A stretch of DNA of 14,724 bases from Clostridiales bacterium. Its GTDB lineage: Bacteria; Bacillota; Clostridia; Lachnospirales; CAG-274. The notes below the pieces were generated by a model. That model made no database searches and was not told where the DNA came from. It saw only the letters and a list, made by a program, of their open reading frames with translations. The stretch spans positions 1-14,724 of the forward strand of contig JAJQCI010000233.1 in the NCBI GenBank assembly GCA_021202835.1, read 5' to 3'. This document shows, in pieces, positions 1 to 8,004 of the stretch. The stretch's first letter is position 1. Each line of letters starts with the position of its first letter. The position numbers were made by a program, and so were the translations under genes.

Positions 1-95
1 GTGCAGTGGTATACGAAAAAAATTTACTGCCGAAAATTTTTTCGTTTCATTGCGGCTTTTTTATAATTTTAAAAATTAAGGAGGGAAATTAATTT
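1..95 (+). promoter_or_regulatory. Leader of the giant pectin esterase gene with a possible weak promoter
   Basis: A TATAAT hexamer lies at 62-67, but no good -35 box sits 16-18 bases upstream; the T-rich stretch at 39-44 is a poor match. A short GCCG/CGGC pairing (29-32 with 53-56) followed by six T (57-62) could instead be the end of a terminator for an upstream gene outside the window. A small A/T palindrome occupies 31-44. A strong ribosome-binding site, AAGGAGGG at 78-85, precedes the ATG at 96 by ten bases and supports that start. Promoter assignment is uncertain; the ribosome-binding site is clear. Confidence 0.35.
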
Positions 96-3000
96 ATGTT
101 CATTTTTAAGCTAAACGGGCTTAAGAGAGCGGTTTCTCTTGTTTTGTCCGTTTTAATGGTGCTTTCCGCTTTTAATGCAGTGGTATATGCCGATGAAACA
201 ATTACCTACGGCAAGTGGACTATTGTCAACATTGGCGATAAATCAAGCGGCAGCGGAACGGCTACTATGGAGGTTGAAGAAGGCAATGTTATTACCTATG
301 TCAGCCCCAGTTCGGTGTTGGAAACTTACGGAACGAACGGCGATTACTACTGTGTTCATTCCACAGGTTCAAACGGATCTGCTTCAAACGGAATTGTTAC
401 AACATCCGGCAAGGGCTATGCTTATTATAAGCCTACAACAGCCGGAACACTTACACTGCGTGTGAGAAATGCAGACAGTGCCAGAACATTGGTTGTCAGC
501 AAAACATCCGAATCGGGTACAAGCTCGGCAATATGCAGCTTTATAGGCGACGGCAGCGACCTCAGCGAAACCGTAACAGGCAACGGCTATACGGCAAGCT
601 TTGCAAGCAGTATGTTTACAATAGACGTTGAGGTTGAAACCGAAGACATCGAAAACGGCTGCACATATTATGTTTGTATGACAGGCTCAAAGATGGGCTT
701 GTATGACCCGTCATTTGTTCCCTATGTAACAGTAAGCGGAACAATTTCCGGCGAAGCCTTAGACGAATATAATATAAGGTTTACAAACAAGACAACAGGC
801 GATGCTAAAGACGCTACAGTCAGCGGAAATACCTATTCTATAGTTTTAAAGCCCGGCTATGACTATACCGCCGGTCTTTACGGAAGCTATGCTACGGCAT
901 ACGCTGTAAGCACAGCCACAAAGACTGTTTCCGTTGCTTCATCGACCTCAAACACACAGACGGCCGATCTTACTATAGAGAAAAGCGTTTCCTACTATGC
1001 GTCGGGCAGCATATCCGGTTTTGCAAGCGGCTATGATGTAAGCGACTTAGGCCTTGTTTTCACGCCCGGCGACACAACAAGCTTTGAAACCGTTAACGCC
1101 GAAATAGACAAGACGGCTTTAACCTATTCTGCTCAGCTTGCGGCAAACGAAACATACACAGTTTCTTTGTCAGGCGCATATGACTATGAGTTAAGCGGAA
1201 CCTATACGGTTTCAAACGACACAGCCGAGGGCGTAACGCTTGACATTACTCTTGCAGCTGTTCCTACATATGCTGTAAGCGGCAGCTTCTTAGGCCTTAC
1301 ACAGGTTAGGGGAGAATATGAAACTCTTTCCGTTACACCTTCAGCAATTACATTTACAAATGTAGACGACAAATATACATACAGCGGCACGGCGGCAGAC
1401 GCAGCCTACAGTGTATATTTGAGAGACGGCTCTTACCTTGCTTCCATAACAAGCGACAGCTATTCAACATCTACTCACGTTGTTGTTGACGGCGGCGCCG
1501 TTTCGAGAAATCTTCTCTTAAAGGATGAAACAACAAAGTCGGTTGAATATGCAGAAACTCTCTATGTAGGCAGCGACAAGGCATATAAGACTGTTCAGTC
1601 TGCTGTTGACGCAGTTACAAATATGACAAGAACCGACGGTCAGAGAGTTACTATTATGCTCGACCCCGGCACATACCGTGAGCAGGTTGTTGTAAATACC
1701 CCCAATATAACATTTAAGGGCACAGGCTCATCAAGAGACAAAACAACAATAACATGGTATTACGGTATAGGCTATAAATATTACAGCTGTGTAGACAGCT
1801 ATTATAACCCCTATGCGGATTATGACAAATTCGAAAAGGGCGACGCAGTAAGCTATTGGGGCTCGGCTGTTATTACAAACAGAACGGCCGCAGGCTTCAA
1901 GGCCGAAAACATTACGTTTGAAAACTCATTTAACAAATATATGACAGATGAAGAAATTTCAGACGGTGTTGAAGTAAACGGCCTTCAGTCTATAACAACA
2001 GTCAGAAAAGAAACCACAAATGTAGACACAAGAGCGGCTACCGAAAGAGCAGCGGCTTATGTAAACTATGCAGATCAGGTTGAATTTTATAACTGTGCTT
2101 TCATAGGCAGCCAGGATACACTCTATACCTGTAACTATGCTTATGATTCATATTACAGAAACTGTTATATCGAAGGTCAGACAGACTTTATCTACGGCAA
2201 CGGCGATGTTATCTTCGACGGCTGTGAGCTTAATCTCTGCGGCTATGACGGAACAGAAGCATCGGCTTATATTACCGCAAATTCCTGCTCGGAGAAATAT
2301 CCTGCAGATTACGGCTATATTTTCAGAAGCTGCTACATTTTATATAACAGCGAAAGAGACACAGCCGCAAGCTATTTCGGAAGAATGTGGGGCGACAGCG
2401 CCAAGGTTGCTTTTGTAAACACACAGCTTCAGGAAAGTGATATGATTCTCAGTGCCGGCTGGACGGATATGTCTGTTTCGGCCACATCTTCACTTGTAAC
2501 ATTAAGAGAATTTAACACAACATACGACGGCACGGAAGTTGACACATCAGGCAGAGTAAACGGCACAGGCTATGAATATGACAGCAGTGCATATTCTGTT
2601 GAAAACGTGTTTATTAACAACGGCTGGACGCCTTCATATTATGAGACTGATTCAACAACGGCTCCTGCTTTCTCAACAGCGCCTACTCTTTCATCAAACG
2701 GCGACTTAAACAAGCCCAATCCCGGTGAAACAGTTACCGTAAGCTATGAAATTGACCAAAACGGCGATGCTTCAAGAATTTCATGGTACGGTGTTTCTTA
2801 TGAAGGCACTGACATTACAGCGGAATCGCTTGATACACTTTTAAGCACTGCCACACTCCTTTATACATCATCGGCAGTCAGCTCAAACAGCTATCAGATT
2901 TCCACAGCCTGCACAGGGCTTTATCTTCTTGCAGTTGTTACTCCCATAACAAACTATGGCTTAGAGGGCGGCCCCGGCTATGTTCTGGTTTATGAAAATA

Positions 3001-6000
3001 CTGTAAGTGACACATGGTCAGACCCTGATAATCCGGGCAGTATTGCTCCCGGTTCGGGAATTAACATCTACCTTGCCGGTGACTCAACCGTTAAAGACTA
3101 CTCTGCAAAGGGTATGTATAACAATGGCGCTATTCTTTCAGCCGGTTCATGGGGCGAATTCCTTCAGGAATTCTTCGATGAAGACTATGTTCAGGTTAAC
3201 AACTATGCCCAGGGCGGAAGAGCCTGCCGTTCATTCCTTAATGAAGGCAAGCTTGATTCCATAATGGAGAACATTAAGGCCGGCGACTATCTCCTTATGC
3301 AGTTCGGTCACAATGACAGCGCAAACGGAGCAAGCTATTATGAAGACAGATTTGTTCCTCTTTACACACAGGACAGTCTTCCCACATCAAGCGACAGAAG
3401 CAGCGGCTTCCCCACAATCAAGCCTACGGAGGATATGAAGTCCTCTGACGGAACCTACGCTTGGAACTGCGGTGCTACATATAAGGGCTTCTTACAGGAA
3501 TATATTGACAGAGCACTTGAAAAAGGCGCTATTCCCGTTATTGTTTCTCCTGTTGCAAGAATGTATTATAACTCGGACGGAACTATAAAAACTCACCATG
3601 ACGCAGGCACAGACTATGCCCTTACTGCCGACTATTACACAACAAACAATGCTTATGTAACAGCCTGTGAAGAGCTTTATCAGGAAAATATCGATGCAGG
3701 AAATACAATTTACTATATCGATGCATTCCAGTATACAGTTGACTTATTTGAAACGGCTTATTCAGACTGCGGCAGCAATGTTTACGGTGCAGCAATCATG
3801 GACTATGATTTCTCCACAAGCAAGATTGACTCAACCCACAGCAACAAGACCGGCGGTATGATTCAGGCAGGCATAATTGCTAAGTGGATGCAGGATGCCG
3901 ACATAAGCCTTTCAGACTATGTTGAACAGCCTGTAACCGTTTACGGCGAGGAAACAAGCGGAGATTACATCTTTACAATAGCAGACAAGGTATTTACCGC
4001 AAAGGACAAAAACCTTGTTGAATATCCCTACTGGTCAAATATCGGTCAGGAGATTTTCGACTCAATCGGCGGCGCTTCTTCTGTAGTATATGTTGACCTT
4101 GACTTCAGTTCGGAAGACTCACTTGCGCTTTACGAAACAAACGCAGACACAACATTTACAGACGGAGTTTATTCCGGAAGATATACAAACGACAGCTCAC
4201 AGACATTCGACGTAAGCGTATATCAAAACGGTATTCAGTATTTCAGCAGCACGGCAGGCTACGGCACAAAGATGACGGCAGGAAAGCCCGTATTCTCATT
4301 CGTGGCAGACGGCGCAGGAGTTTATACTGTAACAGCTTCGGCTTCAACAGGTGACGGTACTCTTAATATGTATTCCGATTCCGGCTGCACAACAAACCTT
4401 GCAGAAGCAGCCGACACTGAAACCCTTACATATACAAAGACAGACGACACGGCTGAGACAATTTATGTTGCCGCTTCTGTATCTAACAATCTGTATGTTA
4501 AGTCATTTACGATCAGTTCAGAAAAAATACCCGTTGAGGAGCCCGACGCTGTAACCCTCAGTTTTAATACCGACGAAGCGCTTGCGCTTTATGAAACAAA
4601 CGCAGCTTCAACGTTTACAGACGGCGAATACAGCGGCGTATATACCAACAGCAGCGGACAGGAGTTCGAAGCAACAGTATATTCAAGCGGTATTCAGTAT
4701 TATAGCAGCCAGATAAAATACGGCACAAAGGCAACGGCAGGAAAGGTAATATTCTCATTTACGGCGGATAAGGCGGCGGTATACACCGTTTCCACAGCTA
4801 TAGGAACAGGCAGCGGAAATGTTAACTTATATTCCGACTCGGCCTGTACAACGGCAGTTGCCACGGCAGCGGCAGGAAGTGACATTACCTATACCAAGAC
4901 ATCAAGCGAAGCAGAAACACTTTACTTTGCTTCTTCCGACGTAAATAATCTTTACTTAACGGAAATAAGCATATCCTATGTTGAGACAAGTGACGAACCC
5001 GGTACGGATGTCAACAGCGTAACTCTTGACTTTAACACCGACGAAGCTCTGGCGCTTTATGAAACAAACGCAGATTCTACGTTTACAAACGGCGAATACA
5101 GCGGTGTGTATACCAACAGCGACGGACAGGAATTCGAAACGACTGTATATTCAAGCGGTATTAAGTATTTCAGCAGCAATAAATATTACGGAACATTTGC
5201 AACAGTAGGAAAGCCCATATTCTCATTTGTGGCAGACGGAAAGGCTATGTATACTGTAACAGCAAGCGGAAATACCGGCAGCGGTACCTTAAATCTCTAC
5301 ACAGATGCAGAGTGTGCAAACAGTGTTGCCTCCGGTGATGCTCCCGGTTCGGCAGTATATAAGAAGCAGGATGATACGACGGAAACACTTTATGTAGCTG
5401 CGTCGGTATCAAGCAATATGTATGTGACGAACTTTACAATTGCTAAGGAAGACCTTCCCGATGAAACAAAGACAACATACACAGGTGCGATAACAGGTAT
5501 TGAAACTGACGACGCAAATGTTGAGCTTACACTTACCTGTTCAACGGAAAAGGTTACTGTTTCTGCTTCTGATTATGTAAGCACGGGTATAGAGCTTATT
5601 GATGGTGAAACATATGAAATTATTGCCACAGGCGACTATGGTGTTTACACGGGCTCGATAACAGCCGACGGCAGCGGAACCGCAAATATTGTTCTTTCCA
5701 GAATAGAATTTGACTTCCCTCTTGACTTGTCAACAAACTTTAATCTTTACAATACATATCTCAGCACTGTGGGCTATGGCGGAAGTTCTGACATAACAGA
5801 CCACTACAGCGGAATTACAGTCCACCCGACCGGTATGAATATGTATACGGATTACTACGGGGCAAAGACAAATTCATACAGCATTATTTCATTTGATGCC
5901 GATGTTACAGGCAAAATAACTGTTGCAGTGGGAGTTACAGCAAGCAACAGCGACACACTTCAGCTTCTTGTTAACGGCGAAGCTGCAACAGATGCTTTAG

Positions 6001-6440
6001 CTGCGGCTGCTAAAGCAACTACAACCCTGACAGCCTATGTTACAGCCGGCGACACGGTTACTCTTTATACACCTACAAGGTCAAATCTTTACTATAAGAC
6101 TATAGACGTTGAGTATGCGGCAAAGACCGTAAAGACTATAGGCGGAATAAGATATATTATTTTCGGCGTTGATGAAGATCAGGCGGCGAACAGTTCAAGC
6201 TTCAATATAAGGAACAGCAGCGAAGGAAACGTAACCGATGAAGAAACTTCTTCGGCGGCTTCATTCGACACTGTATACGGAAGCGTTCAGTTCGACGATG
6301 AAAACAAGACACAAATGACAGCTCAGGAGATTTTAGGCGAAGGCGCAAAGTATGTTGTTGCTTTCAGACTGAGCGACGATGACGCCGGAATTTCCGACGA
6401 TGTTATTCTTGACGGCTTAGACATAAGCTTTAATAATTAA
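96..6440 (+). CDS. Secreted multidomain pectin methylesterase / rhamnogalacturonan acetylesterase-like enzyme
   Basis: This 2114-residue extracellular enzyme probably removes methyl esters from homogalacturonan and acetyl groups from rhamnogalacturonan. A signal peptide (KR pair at 10-11, hydrophobic 12-30, cleavage likely after Ala32) starts it. Residues 33-215 look like a CBM-like beta domain, and 215-480 hold three repeats opening VSGTISG, ASGSISG and VSGSFLG. The CE8 pectinesterase spans about 487-820: GTYREQV at 525, QDTL at 673, GQTDFIYG at 694 (catalytic Asp697) and FGRMW with Arg763. A linker beta domain (830-980) leads to an SGNH esterase (about 990-1300): GDST with Ser997, NYAQGGRA, QFGHND with Asn1073, and Asp1245/His1248. 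Four CBM-like repeats follow at 1330-2007, then an unrecognised tail. I see no LPxTG, SLH or dockerin anchor. Esterase functions are inferred from motifs; I am confident in the families and less so in exact substrates. Confidence 0.9.
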   Translation: MFIFKLNGLKRAVSLVLSVLMVLSAFNAVVYADETITYGKWTIVNIGDKSSGSGTATMEVEEGNVITYVSPSSVLETYGTNGDYYCVHSTGSNGSASNGIVTTSGKGYAYYKPTTAGTLTLRVRNADSARTLVVSKTSESGTSSAICSFIGDGSDLSETVTGNGYTASFASSMFTIDVEVETEDIENGCTYYVCMTGSKMGLYDPSFVPYVTVSGTISGEALDEYNIRFTNKTTGDAKDATVSGNTYSIVLKPGYDYTAGLYGSYATAYAVSTATKTVSVASSTSNTQTADLTIEKSVSYYASGSISGFASGYDVSDLGLVFTPGDTTSFETVNAEIDKTALTYSAQLAANETYTVSLSGAYDYELSGTYTVSNDTAEGVTLDITLAAVPTYAVSGSFLGLTQVRGEYETLSVTPSAITFTNVDDKYTYSGTAADAAYSVYLRDGSYLASITSDSYSTSTHVVVDGGAVSRNLLLKDETTKSVEYAETLYVGSDKAYKTVQSAVDAVTNMTRTDGQRVTIMLDPGTYREQVVVNTPNITFKGTGSSRDKTTITWYYGIGYKYYSCVDSYYNPYADYDKFEKGDAVSYWGSAVITNRTAAGFKAENITFENSFNKYMTDEEISDGVEVNGLQSITTVRKETTNVDTRAATERAAAYVNYADQVEFYNCAFIGSQDTLYTCNYAYDSYYRNCYIEGQTDFIYGNGDVIFDGCELNLCGYDGTEASAYITANSCSEKYPADYGYIFRSCYILYNSERDTAASYFGRMWGDSAKVAFVNTQLQESDMILSAGWTDMSVSATSSLVTLREFNTTYDGTEVDTSGRVNGTGYEYDSSAYSVENVFINNGWTPSYYETDSTTAPAFSTAPTLSSNGDLNKPNPGETVTVSYEIDQNGDASRISWYGVSYEGTDITAESLDTLLSTATLLYTSSAVSSNSYQISTACTGLYLLAVVTPITNYGLEGGPGYVLVYENTVSDTWSDPDNPGSIAPGSGINIYLAGDSTVKDYSAKGMYNNGAILSAGSWGEFLQEFFDEDYVQVNNYAQGGRACRSFLNEGKLDSIMENIKAGDYLLMQFGHNDSANGASYYEDRFVPLYTQDSLPTSSDRSSGFPTIKPTEDMKSSDGTYAWNCGATYKGFLQEYIDRALEKGAIPVIVSPVARMYYNSDGTIKTHHDAGTDYALTADYYTTNNAYVTACEELYQENIDAGNTIYYIDAFQYTVDLFETAYSDCGSNVYGAAIMDYDFSTSKIDSTHSNKTGGMIQAGIIAKWMQDADISLSDYVEQPVTVYGEETSGDYIFTIADKVFTAKDKNLVEYPYWSNIGQEIFDSIGGASSVVYVDLDFSSEDSLALYETNADTTFTDGVYSGRYTNDSSQTFDVSVYQNGIQYFSSTAGYGTKMTAGKPVFSFVADGAGVYTVTASASTGDGTLNMYSDSGCTTNLAEAADTETLTYTKTDDTAETIYVAASVSNNLYVKSFTISSEKIPVEEPDAVTLSFNTDEALALYETNAASTFTDGEYSGVYTNSSGQEFEATVYSSGIQYYSSQIKYGTKATAGKVIFSFTADKAAVYTVSTAIGTGSGNVNLYSDSACTTAVATAAAGSDITYTKTSSEAETLYFASSDVNNLYLTEISISYVETSDEPGTDVNSVTLDFNTDEALALYETNADSTFTNGEYSGVYTNSDGQEFETTVYSSGIKYFSSNKYYGTFATVGKPIFSFVADGKAMYTVTASGNTGSGTLNLYTDAECANSVASGDAPGSAVYKKQDDTTETLYVAASVSSNMYVTNFTIAKEDLPDETKTTYTGAITGIETDDANVELTLTCSTEKVTVSASDYVSTGIELIDGETYEIIATGDYGVYTGSITADGSGTANIVLSRIEFDFPLDLSTNFNLYNTYLSTVGYGGSSDITDHYSGITVHPTGMNMYTDYYGAKTNSYSIISFDADVTGKITVAVGVTASNSDTLQLLVNGEAATDALAAAAKATTTLTAYVTAGDTVTLYTPTRSNLYYKTIDVEYAAKTVKTIGGIRYIIFGVDEDQAANSSSFNIRNSSEGNVTDEETSSAASFDTVYGSVQFDDENKTQMTAQEILGEGAKYVVAFRLSDDDAGISDDVILDGLDISFNN
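4083..4526 (+). repeat. Tandem CBM-like repeat, copy 1
   Basis: This codes for residues 1330-1477 of the giant esterase. It opens with a LALYETNAD segment, then a YSGRYTN segment, a KPVFSFVADG strand, and closes with YVAASVSNNLYV-like strands. The order of these blocks is repeated in copies 2 and 3. The repeats are likely beta-sandwich modules that bind polysaccharide, which is an inference from their place behind the catalytic domains. This is the most diverged of the three close copies. Confidence 0.8.
4548..4979 (+). repeat. Tandem CBM-like repeat, copy 2
   Basis: This codes for residues 1485-1628. It shares with copy 3 nearly the whole opening block (FNTDEALALYETNA, then DGEYSGVYTNSSGQEFE) and the YSSGI.Y pattern. 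Similarity between copies 2 and 3 is obvious in the DNA as well as the protein, including many synonymous positions, which suggests recent duplication or gene conversion. Confidence 0.8.
5016..5450 (+). repeat. Tandem CBM-like repeat, copy 3
   Basis: This codes for residues 1641-1785. It is very close to copy 2 in its first 60 residues and returns toward copy 1 in its second half (KPIFSFVADG, TLYVAASVSSNMYV). That mosaic pattern fits recombination among the copies. A short linker beginning YTGAITG, like the N-terminal regulatory-like repeats, follows it. Confidence 0.8.
5706..6116 (+). repeat. Diverged fourth copy of the CBM-like repeat
   Basis: Residues 1871-2007 keep the same block order as copies 1-3: an LDLSTNFNLYNT start, a YSGITVHPTG segment, a YSIISFDADVTGKITVAV strand pair, and an end of TLYTPTRSNLYYKTIDVEY. 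Sequence identity is low, so this is a judgement by pattern and not an alignment. Confidence 0.5.
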
Positions 6441-6452
6441 GGAGGCTTTATT

Positions 6453-6599
6453 ATGAAAAAAGAATATTTAAAACCTGAAATCGGGGTAATAAAGCTGGCC
6501 TCCGAAAGTATAGCCGAAGGCGGCATCACAGCTTCAGCCACAGCTGTACAAACAAAAATACCCACATTAAGCTTTTCAAGCAACACTGTAACATATTAA
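6453..6599 (+). CDS. 48-residue peptide coupled to the giant esterase gene
   Basis: The reading frame starts at ATG 6453 after a GGAGG at 6441-6445 that directly abuts the esterase stop codon (6438-6440), so it is very likely co-transcribed and efficiently translated. The product begins MKKEYLKPEIGVIKL, has a Gly-Gly at 23-24, and ends in a Ser/Thr/Ala-rich tail without Cys. Short proteins opening with MKK.Y.KP.I are familiar hypotheticals in gut Clostridia and Bacteroidetes, and I know no established function for them. There is no signal peptide or membrane segment. The Y..P.I pattern faintly recalls lasso-peptide leaders, but no maturation enzyme or transporter is in the window. It is short enough to be missed by gene callers. 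I am fairly confident it is real and have no function to offer. Confidence 0.65.
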   Translation: MKKEYLKPEIGVIKLASESIAEGGITASATAVQTKIPTLSFSSNTVTY

Positions 6600-6611
6600 C
6601 AGCTTATCAAT

Positions 6612-6638
6612 ATCACGGCGGCCCAAGTCCTTCGTGAT
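6612..6638 (+). other. Short hairpin after the peptide gene
   Basis: ATCACG at 6612-6617 pairs with CGTGAT at 6633-6638 around a 15-base loop, just after the peptide stop codon. There is no T-run, so it is not a terminator by itself. It might stabilise the mRNA end next to the true terminator. It could be chance. Confidence 0.3.
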
Positions 6639-6645
6639 GACGTAA

Positions 6646-6682
6646 AAAAGCCCCTCGCCGGAATCAAAGGCGAGGGGCTTTT
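6646..6682. terminator. Bidirectional rho-independent terminator between convergent genes
   Basis: A perfect 14-bp stem (AAAAGCCCCTCGCC at 6646-6659 with its complement at 6669-6682) closes a 9-base loop. A T-run follows the stem in both directions: TTTT at the end of the plus-strand stem, and six T on the minus strand from the A run at 6644-6649. It ends both the esterase/peptide unit and the tyrS-aroA unit. Confidence 0.9.
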
Positions 6683-6702
6683 GAAATGTAAAATTTTAAA
6701 TT

Positions 6703-7998
6703 TTATGAATTGAGGGCTTTTACGATTCCGTCAAAGACATCGAAATAGTTTTCGAATGTTTTTCTGCAGCAGAGAGGGTCTTTTATTACAATTCCGTCGG
6801 CTCTTAAGCCTGTAACGGCGAAGGACATAGCCACTCTGTGGTCGTTATAGGTTTCTATTTCCGCCGGCTTAGGCTCGGAGGGGGTTATTCTAACGCCGTC
6901 CTCAAGCTCTTCCGCTGAAACGCCCATTGCCCTAAGGTTGTTTATAATGGCGGCGATTCTGTTGCACTCCTGCTCTCTTATGTGGCCTATGCCTTTTATT
7001 GTGACTTCACTGTCACAATAGGGAGCTATGGCGGCAAGGGTCAGAGCCTGATCCGAAAAGCCGCTTAAATCGGCTTCAGTGCCCTTAAGACGGCCGCCCT
7101 CCGGGCCTGTTACGGCTATGCCGGCTTCGGTTTCGAAAACGGAACATCCCATTTTTTCAAGAACCTTCAAAAAGCCGGTGTCTCCCTGCATGGAGTCAAA
7201 AAATACGTTTTTGACGGCAACGGTGATTCCCAAAACCGCCGCCATAGCGTAGAAATAGCAGGCGGCTGAAACGTCGGCCTCCACTCTGTAGAATCTTCCG
7301 CCGTATTTGCTGCCGCCGTCAACAACAAACAGCTTAGGCTCCGGCTTTTTAACCTCTGCGCCGAATTCCTTCATCATTTTTGTGGTTATGTTGATATAGT
7401 TCATGCCGTGGCTGCCCTTTACGTGAATTTTAACTCCTTCGCCGAAAAGCACGGAGGAAATCAGAAAGGCGCTTAAAAACTGGCTGCTTTTGTCTATATC
7501 TACCTCAACATCACCTGATTTGGGGGCCCTTCCCTTAATTGTAAAGGGGAAGAAACCCTCTTTTTCGTGATATTCTATTTCTGCCCCCAGGGCGGCTAAG
7601 CTGTCAAGGAGGGGTTTCATAGGTCTTTTTTTCATCTGCTCCGAAGAGTCAAGGTGAAAGGTTCCCTCGGAGAGGGCCAAAAAGGCGGTTAAAAACCTTG
7701 CCGCCGTTCCGGCGCTTCCCACATTGACAGAGGCCTCTTTAATGGGAAGCTTTCCGCCAAGACCCTTTATATAGGCCTGAGCTTCCCTTTCGTTAATTCG
7801 GGTTTCTATGCCAAGAGCGTTTATGCAGGCCATAAAATATCTTGAGTCGTCGCTGAAGAGAATTCCGTCTAAAAGGCTTTCTCCCTCTGCAAGGGCGGCA
7901 ATGAGAAGAGCACGGTTTGTAATGCTTTTCGACCCGGGCACCTTTACGGTAAGGGAGCCCTTTTTGCCGTATATATTTTTTACTTCGTATTTATCCAT
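6703..7998 (-). CDS. aroA: 3-phosphoshikimate 1-carboxyvinyltransferase (EPSP synthase)
   Basis: This cytoplasmic enzyme condenses shikimate 3-phosphate with phosphoenolpyruvate, the sixth step of the shikimate pathway to aromatic amino acids. The 431-residue length is normal. Visible landmarks are PGSKSITNR at 21-29 (substrate-binding Lys), GSAGTAARF at 94-102, RPMKPL at 125-130, SSQFLSAFL at 171-179, DQALT at 316-320, REQE near 341 and NDHRVAMSF at 385-393. The position matching E. coli Pro101 is Phe102 here, while the glycine matching Gly96 is kept. The start is supported by GGAAGG at 8010-8015, inside the end of tyrS; the gap to tyrS is 6 bases. The gene therefore shares the tyrS promoter and T-box leader. 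No internal promoter is evident. Confidence 0.95.
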   Translation of the reverse strand: MDKYEVKNIYGKKGSLTVKVPGSKSITNRALLIAALAEGESLLDGILFSDDSRYFMACINALGIETRINEREAQAYIKGLGGKLPIKEASVNVGSAGTAARFLTAFLALSEGTFHLDSSEQMKKRPMKPLLDSLAALGAEIEYHEKEGFFPFTIKGRAPKSGDVEVDIDKSSQFLSAFLISSVLFGEGVKIHVKGSHGMNYINITTKMMKEFGAEVKKPEPKLFVVDGGSKYGGRFYRVEADVSAACYFYAMAAVLGITVAVKNVFFDSMQGDTGFLKVLEKMGCSVFETEAGIAVTGPEGGRLKGTEADLSGFSDQALTLAAIAPYCDSEVTIKGIGHIREQECNRIAAIINNLRAMGVSAEELEDGVRITPSEPKPAEIETYNDHRVAMSFAVTGLRADGIVIKDPLCCRKTFENYFDVFDGIVKALNS

Positions 7999-8004
7999 AG
8001 TCTG

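Noticed and set aside
2..187. The 12-base sequence TGCAGTGGTATA occurs at 2-13 and again at 176-187
   Set aside because: Only 12 bases, with no inverted partner, and one copy lies inside the signal-peptide coding region; best treated as chance.
4700..4885. Antisense open frame within the CBM-like repeats
   Set aside because: It arises from the low-complexity, repeated codon pattern of the sense gene and has no independent support.
6453..6599. Calling the small peptide a lasso or double-glycine bacteriocin precursor
   Set aside because: No cyclase, protease, RRE protein or ABC transporter is nearby, and the hydrophobic spacing before Gly-Gly does not fit the canonical leader.
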